This document shows positions 8,331 through 11,421 of a stretch of DNA of 11,421 nt, piece by piece. Source of the stretch: Clarireedia homoeocarpa (Eukaryota > Ascomycota > Leotiomycetes > Helotiales > Rutstroemiaceae); the NCBI GenBank assembly GCA_001465935.1, contig LNKV01000123.1, positions 28,608-40,028 of the forward strand, in the 5' to 3' direction. Below the pieces are notes generated by a model. It searched no databases and was not told the origin of the DNA. It was given only the letters and a program-made list of their open reading frames with translations. A program made the position numbers and the translations under genes. The number at the start of each line of letters is the position of its first letter. Positions within the stretch are counted from its first letter, which is position 1.

Positions 8331-8859
8331 AAATAAGAGTCTTTTAATTATAATTATATTTTATATATAAAGTTTAATTAAAAGTTTTAAATTATTTTAT
8401 TCTTTTTTAATAATAAATATTTCTATTTTCTTAAAAAAGATAATAATTTAAAGAATTAATTATTTTATTAAATATATTTTCTTTATTTACTTCTTTACTT
8501 TTTTTTTAAATTTAATTCTTTTTAATCTTTTATATAAACTTTTATTTTTTAAATTTTTTTAAAAAAAATAGTTTTATAATTATTATATAAAAGTTAGTTA
8601 AATTTAAAAAGAGTTTAATAATATAAATTTCTTTATTAATTATTAAAAGTTTGAAAAAACTAGTTTAGTTTTTTTTATTAAATTTATATATTTAATTAAA
8701 AAAGAAAGTTAAATATCTTTCTTATTTAAAAGTTATTTTTTATATTTAAAACTTTCTTAATTTAATATTAAATATTAATCTTTTTAATTTTTATTATTAT
8801 AATCTAAACTACTTAAACTTATATAATTATTAATTAGAATAAAGTTGATATTTAATTTA
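8331..8859 (-). pseudogene. pol: Copia integrase C-terminus and IN-RT linker
   Basis: Same minus-strand frame. Near 8740-8715 an IKKVLNIKNNF segment fits the region after the integrase core in this family, and near 8600-8560 LFKFN through YKTIFFKKI fits the FRST-VVKPY block. The remainder, to 8331, is too degraded to assign. This is the AT-richest part of the right flank, with long A and T runs. Confidence 0.55.
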
Positions 8860-9490
8860 TTCTCGAGTATATCTTAAAAACAAAGAGAGTTAGTATAAGA
8901 TTATTTAGTTTAGTTATATTATTTATTATTTTTATAACTATTTATAAAACGATCTCTTTAGAGATATTTTCTTCTTTTATTTTATCTCTAATAATCTTAT
9001 ATAAATATTTAAGAGATTAGTAATATTTCTCTATTTTATTAATACTATTATATATTTTTATTAATATTTTTTTTATCTTACTTACTATTATATATATAAT
9101 ATAATCTAGTAGATCTAAATAAATATCGATCTAATATATTTAAAAGATATCTTATATTATATAAATATTAATATCTTTTAGGAACCAGGCTATATTGAAT
9201 ATAATAGCTTTGTTTATAATATATAGAACTAGGGATTTATCTAGATATATAATATCAATAATAATTAAGTAATTAAATTCAATCTTATTCTTAATTATAA
9301 ACCGGAATCATTTAAATAACTTTATATTTAGTTAGTAATAATTATAGAATTTATTTAAATATTCAATTATATAATAATCGATATTGTTATATTTTATTTT
9401 CTCTAATAGTTATACTAGTTTTTATATAGATAGATATCTAAATTAACGATATAACTATTTAAACTTAATTTTAGTAAAGTAAACTTAAGT
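8860..9490 (-). pseudogene. pol: Copia integrase with pre-integrase zinc domain
   Basis: Minus-strand reading. TKIKF, then LYR and FRYLSI near 9470-9430, and LLEKIKYN near 9405-9385, fit the HRRFGHPS zinc domain with His and Cys codons changed to Tyr. FRFIIKNKIEFNYLIIIDIIYLD (split here by position: FRF at 9307, IDI at 9259) opens the core, with the first catalytic Asp GAT at 9256-9254. AWFLKDI near 9190 follows. IYNSINKIEKYY near 9055-9020 carries the catalytic Glu (GAG at 9031-9029). NNITKLNNLILTLFVFKIY near 8925-8870 matches the NDTAGP-GLVPTLLVFGAYP block. First Asp to Glu is only 75 codons, about 20 fewer than I expect; the segment with the second Asp seems deleted in frame near 9090. Confidence 0.88.
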
Positions 9491-9850
9491 GATTATATTC
9501 GATTATTATAAAAGTATTTATAGATATCTTTATTTATATATAATAAATATAATATTCTTCTTTTAGATAAAAATGTTTTTTAAATTATTAAATTATATAT
9601 TTATTTTATTTATATTCTGAATATAATAAAGGAATAGAGTATTTATAATTATAATATAAAAAGTAATCGGACTAACTAATATTTATATAATAATTATTTC
9701 CTTTATTTCTATTATTCCTTTATTAAAATAAATTATATAATCGTTGTTTTTTATATAAACTAAAATAATAAACGAGTCTTATTATTATAATACTTGAAAT
9801 TATACTTTGTTAATAGTTAATATATTTATAACCTTACTATTAAGTATAAT
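9491..9850 (-). pseudogene. pol: Copia protease remnant
   Basis: Minus-strand frame as for integrase. IILNSK at about 9847-9830 stands where the family has an IIIDTG or IIIDSG retropepsin active site: Asp is now Asn (AAT at 9841-9839), Ser is kept and Gly is now Lys. FQVL follows near 9789, fitting the GQFQAL segment. YIIYFNKGIIEIKEIIII near 9720-9670 and INTLFLYYIQNINKI near 9640-9595 correspond to the flap and to the later strand block. The protease would have processed the copia polyprotein. Confidence 0.75.
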
Positions 9851-10149
9851 TCTTTAAAATTATATTAATAAATACTACTTCTTAAATATAAATACTTTAT
9901 TATATAATACTTTCTATTTACTAGGATTATAGTAAATAATATTATATATTATATTAAAATTGTTAAGAGTTTAAATAACTTGATTATTATTAATTACTTC
10001 TATTTCTATAAAGAATTAGTTAGATAAAAATTCTTATTTTTCTATATTATTCGAATTCTTATTATCTTCTTATTTTTCTTCTTATAGAAACTATTTTACT
10101 TTCTTATCTTCTTCTTCTTCTTTCTATAAATACTAATAACTAATATAGT
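9851..10149 (-). other. Copia gag-protease linker, acidic/Lys-rich
   Basis: The minus-strand frame reads a Glu/Asp/Lys-rich, low-complexity stretch (plus strand: tandem TTC/CTT runs near 10070-10125). Such acidic linkers sit between zinc knuckle and protease in this copia family. No domain was recognised. Confidence 0.5.
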
Positions 10150-10234
10150 TATATACTTTAGTTCTTTCTATATAAGAGTATATCTTAGTAAAGTAGTTAG
10201 TTTATTTATAAATATAATATTTCGTATTCTTCTA
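10150..10234 (-). pseudogene. gag: Copia zinc-knuckle remnant
   Basis: Minus-strand frame: KNTKYYIYK from 10231, followed by a TNYFTKIYSYIERTK segment. The family here has a KC-IC-K, NC-ST-H, S-EER pattern. Tyr codons (TAT, TAC) stand exactly where Cys codons (TGT, TGC) are expected, as G-to-A mutation would give. The knuckle would have bound element RNA. Confidence 0.65.
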
Positions 10235-10434
10235 ATTCTTATCTTCTATATAAGAGTTTAGAAACTAGTTTTTATTCTTTATATAAGAGTTTAAAAACTA
10301 TCTTTTTTTTAGAAATCTTATTATTATCTAATTACTTATTTATATATAATTAAATCTATTTTAATATTTTCGATCGACTTAGTATTACTTACTAAAGTAT
10401 TATATTTATATTATATACTCTCTTATATATATTA

Positions 10435-11100
10435 CTATTTCGATTATAGATCTCAGATCCGAATAAATAGACTTGAATATATAAGCTAGTTTATATAATA
10501 TAAAGTTGTATTCTGGAATATCTTAATAAATATTAAAGACTTGATTATATAAAAAGAATTTATTTTAGTATTTAGTTAAAAGACTTTTTTATAATATATA
10601 AAGATAGTTAAAGAGTATCTTTAAATATTTTAACTCGGATTTAATAAAATTCTTTTTTTATATAAAAAAGTATATAATCTCTTTTTATTTAAATAAATAG
10701 AATTACTTGTTTTTCTTTATTTTAAAATATTCTTTAACTATAATAATTATTATATAGAAGTTATATAAATATCTAGAAATCTTATTATAATAAAAATCTA
10801 ATATATAATTACAAAGTAGTATAGAAAAACTAAAATAAAAGTAATTTATTAATAAACTAACTTTTATATAATAGTTGTAGAAAATATATAATTTATTTTT
10901 CAAGATATTATATATCTTATTATTATATTTATATTTCTTATTTAAGAAAATCTTTATTAAGTTACTAAAAGGCTTAGAAATATTATTTCTCTTATATATA
11001 ATTAATAGTGAAATAGTTTCAACTAAGTAAAATATCGATATAAAATATATAAAGTAATTATCTAGTACTTTATTTAAAACTAAAGTCGTTTATTTCTATT
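10435..11100 (-). pseudogene. gag: Copia Gag remnant (includes a 66-codon open stretch)
   Basis: The minus-strand reading matches Gag of the same ascomycete copia family: ILKNKLYIFYNYYIKVSL from about 10912, LDFYYNKISRYLYNF near 10800, VKEYFKIKKNK near 10735, then LKYLKILFNYLYIL near 10640 and LYKLAYIFKSIYSDLRSII near 10500-10450. These correspond to blocks such as DFYYDKI and the LYKPA-TFE-LRSAI end. The stretch 10703-10903 happens to be free of stops for 66 codons (starting with TTG), but it is an inner fragment of this Gag with no own start signal, not a separate gene. Confidence 0.82.
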
Positions 11101-11421
11101 AAAGTATTAGAGTTATAAACGAAGTTATAAATTAAATAAAAGAAGTTATAAGAGGAATAAATATAATTAGAAAAGTTATTATTAGAGAAGTAATAGAAAG
11201 TATAGAAAGAAGTAAATTAATACTTTCTTATATAAACTAAGAGTTAATTAGATCTATTATATAAAAGTACTTTTTAATATCTTTAATCTTTTATTTTAGA
11301 TATTCTTTAATATTAATAAGTTTATTAAAGACTTATATATATATATAATTATTAGATTTAGAAATCTAAACTCTATTTAATATAAAATAAATATAGAGTT
11401 TATAAAGAAGGTTTAAAATAA
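11101..11421 (-). other. Probable N-terminal gag/upstream part of the copia element
   Basis: The same minus-strand frame continues with a Ser/Thr/Ile-rich stretch (11080-11170) and a Lys-rich segment (KEYLK at 11308) and can be followed to about 11308, but I recognise no conserved block. No LTR end is visible before the window edge. On the plus strand there is only a purine-rich run (11120-11215). Confidence 0.4.

Larger units (their letters stand above)
7767..11421 (-). mobile_element. Ty1/copia-type retrotransposon remnant, minus strand, cut at both ends
   Basis: On the minus strand, one frame (codon starts congruent to 1 modulo 3 in plus coordinates) can be read from about 11300 down to 7767. 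It shows gag, a zinc-knuckle remnant, protease, HHCC plus catalytic integrase, and then reverse transcriptase. Integrase before RT is the copia order, and the wording matches a widespread family of ascomycete copia polyproteins. Stops are abundant and RIP-like. No LTR of this element is visible; the 5' end lies right of the window. The RT is interrupted at 7766 by the minus-strand chromovirus, so its remainder should lie far to the left, beyond the window. Confidence 0.88.

Noticed and set aside
8331..8760. A separate element or gene in the AT-richest part of the right flank
   Set aside because: The minus-strand frame shared with copia integrase and RT passes straight through, with weak but colinear matches, and no repeat borders are visible.
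10065..10125. TTC/CTT-rich run as a microsatellite or regulatory pyrimidine tract
   Set aside because: In the minus-strand copia frame it encodes the Glu/Lys-rich linker between gag and protease, so it is better read as old coding sequence.
10703..10903. 66-codon open reading frame on the minus strand as a small Phe/Tyr/Ile-rich membrane protein
   Set aside because: It starts with TTG, has no separate start context, and its reading continues upstream and downstream in the same frame with copia Gag wording. The hydrophobic look comes from AT-rich codons.
1..11421. Mitochondrial or low-GC bacterial DNA, suggested by the extreme AT content
   Set aside because: No intact mitochondrial, tRNA, rRNA or bacterial gene is present. 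Retroelement pol remnants with LTRs and RIP-type transitions explain the composition.

Overview
The window is non-coding today. It is a stack of dead LTR retrotransposons in very AT-rich DNA (by eye about 10% GC in the worst parts, closer to 20% in the best). Every retroelement reading frame is riddled with TAA/TAG, CpA/TpG are scarce and TpA is everywhere. Aligned LTR copies differ only by transitions, without indels. This is the signature of repeat-induced point mutation (RIP), so the likely source is a filamentous ascomycete (Pezizomycotina), in an AT-rich, gene-free heterochromatic block. A mitochondrial or low-GC bacterial origin does not fit, because no working gene is present.

Three layers can be read. 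(1) Oldest: a Ty1/copia-type element on the minus strand, 7767-11421, running off the right edge. From right to left it shows gag, a zinc-knuckle remnant, protease, integrase and the first part of the reverse transcriptase. All recognisable pieces lie in one minus-strand frame over more than 3 kb. (2) Middle: a Ty3/gypsy chromovirus on the minus strand inserted into the copia reverse transcriptase. Its 217-bp 5' LTR is 7550-7766 and its leader plus gag start are 1-922; the rest lies beyond the left edge. (3) Youngest: a complete 6622-bp copy of the same chromovirus family on the plus strand, 923-7544, with two 217-bp LTRs. It sits exactly at the LTR/internal boundary of layer 2 and is flanked by the 5-bp duplication AATAA.

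The plus-strand copy has gag, aspartic protease, reverse transcriptase, RNase H, integrase and a C-terminal chromodomain in chromovirus order, ending in a TGA directly against the 3' LTR. Catalytic Asp codons are lost as GAY to AAT in protease, RT and RNase H, while the integrase D,D-35-E triad is still spelled out. Layers 2 and 3 give a 0.92-kb inverted repeat around the 5' LTR and a head-to-head LTR pair with a 5-bp spacer at the right junction.

No cellular gene, tRNA, rRNA, CRISPR array or intact ORF was found. The only sizeable open frame, 10703-10903 on the minus strand, is a leftover piece of copia gag. Family comparisons are from remembered conserved motifs, not from a search.
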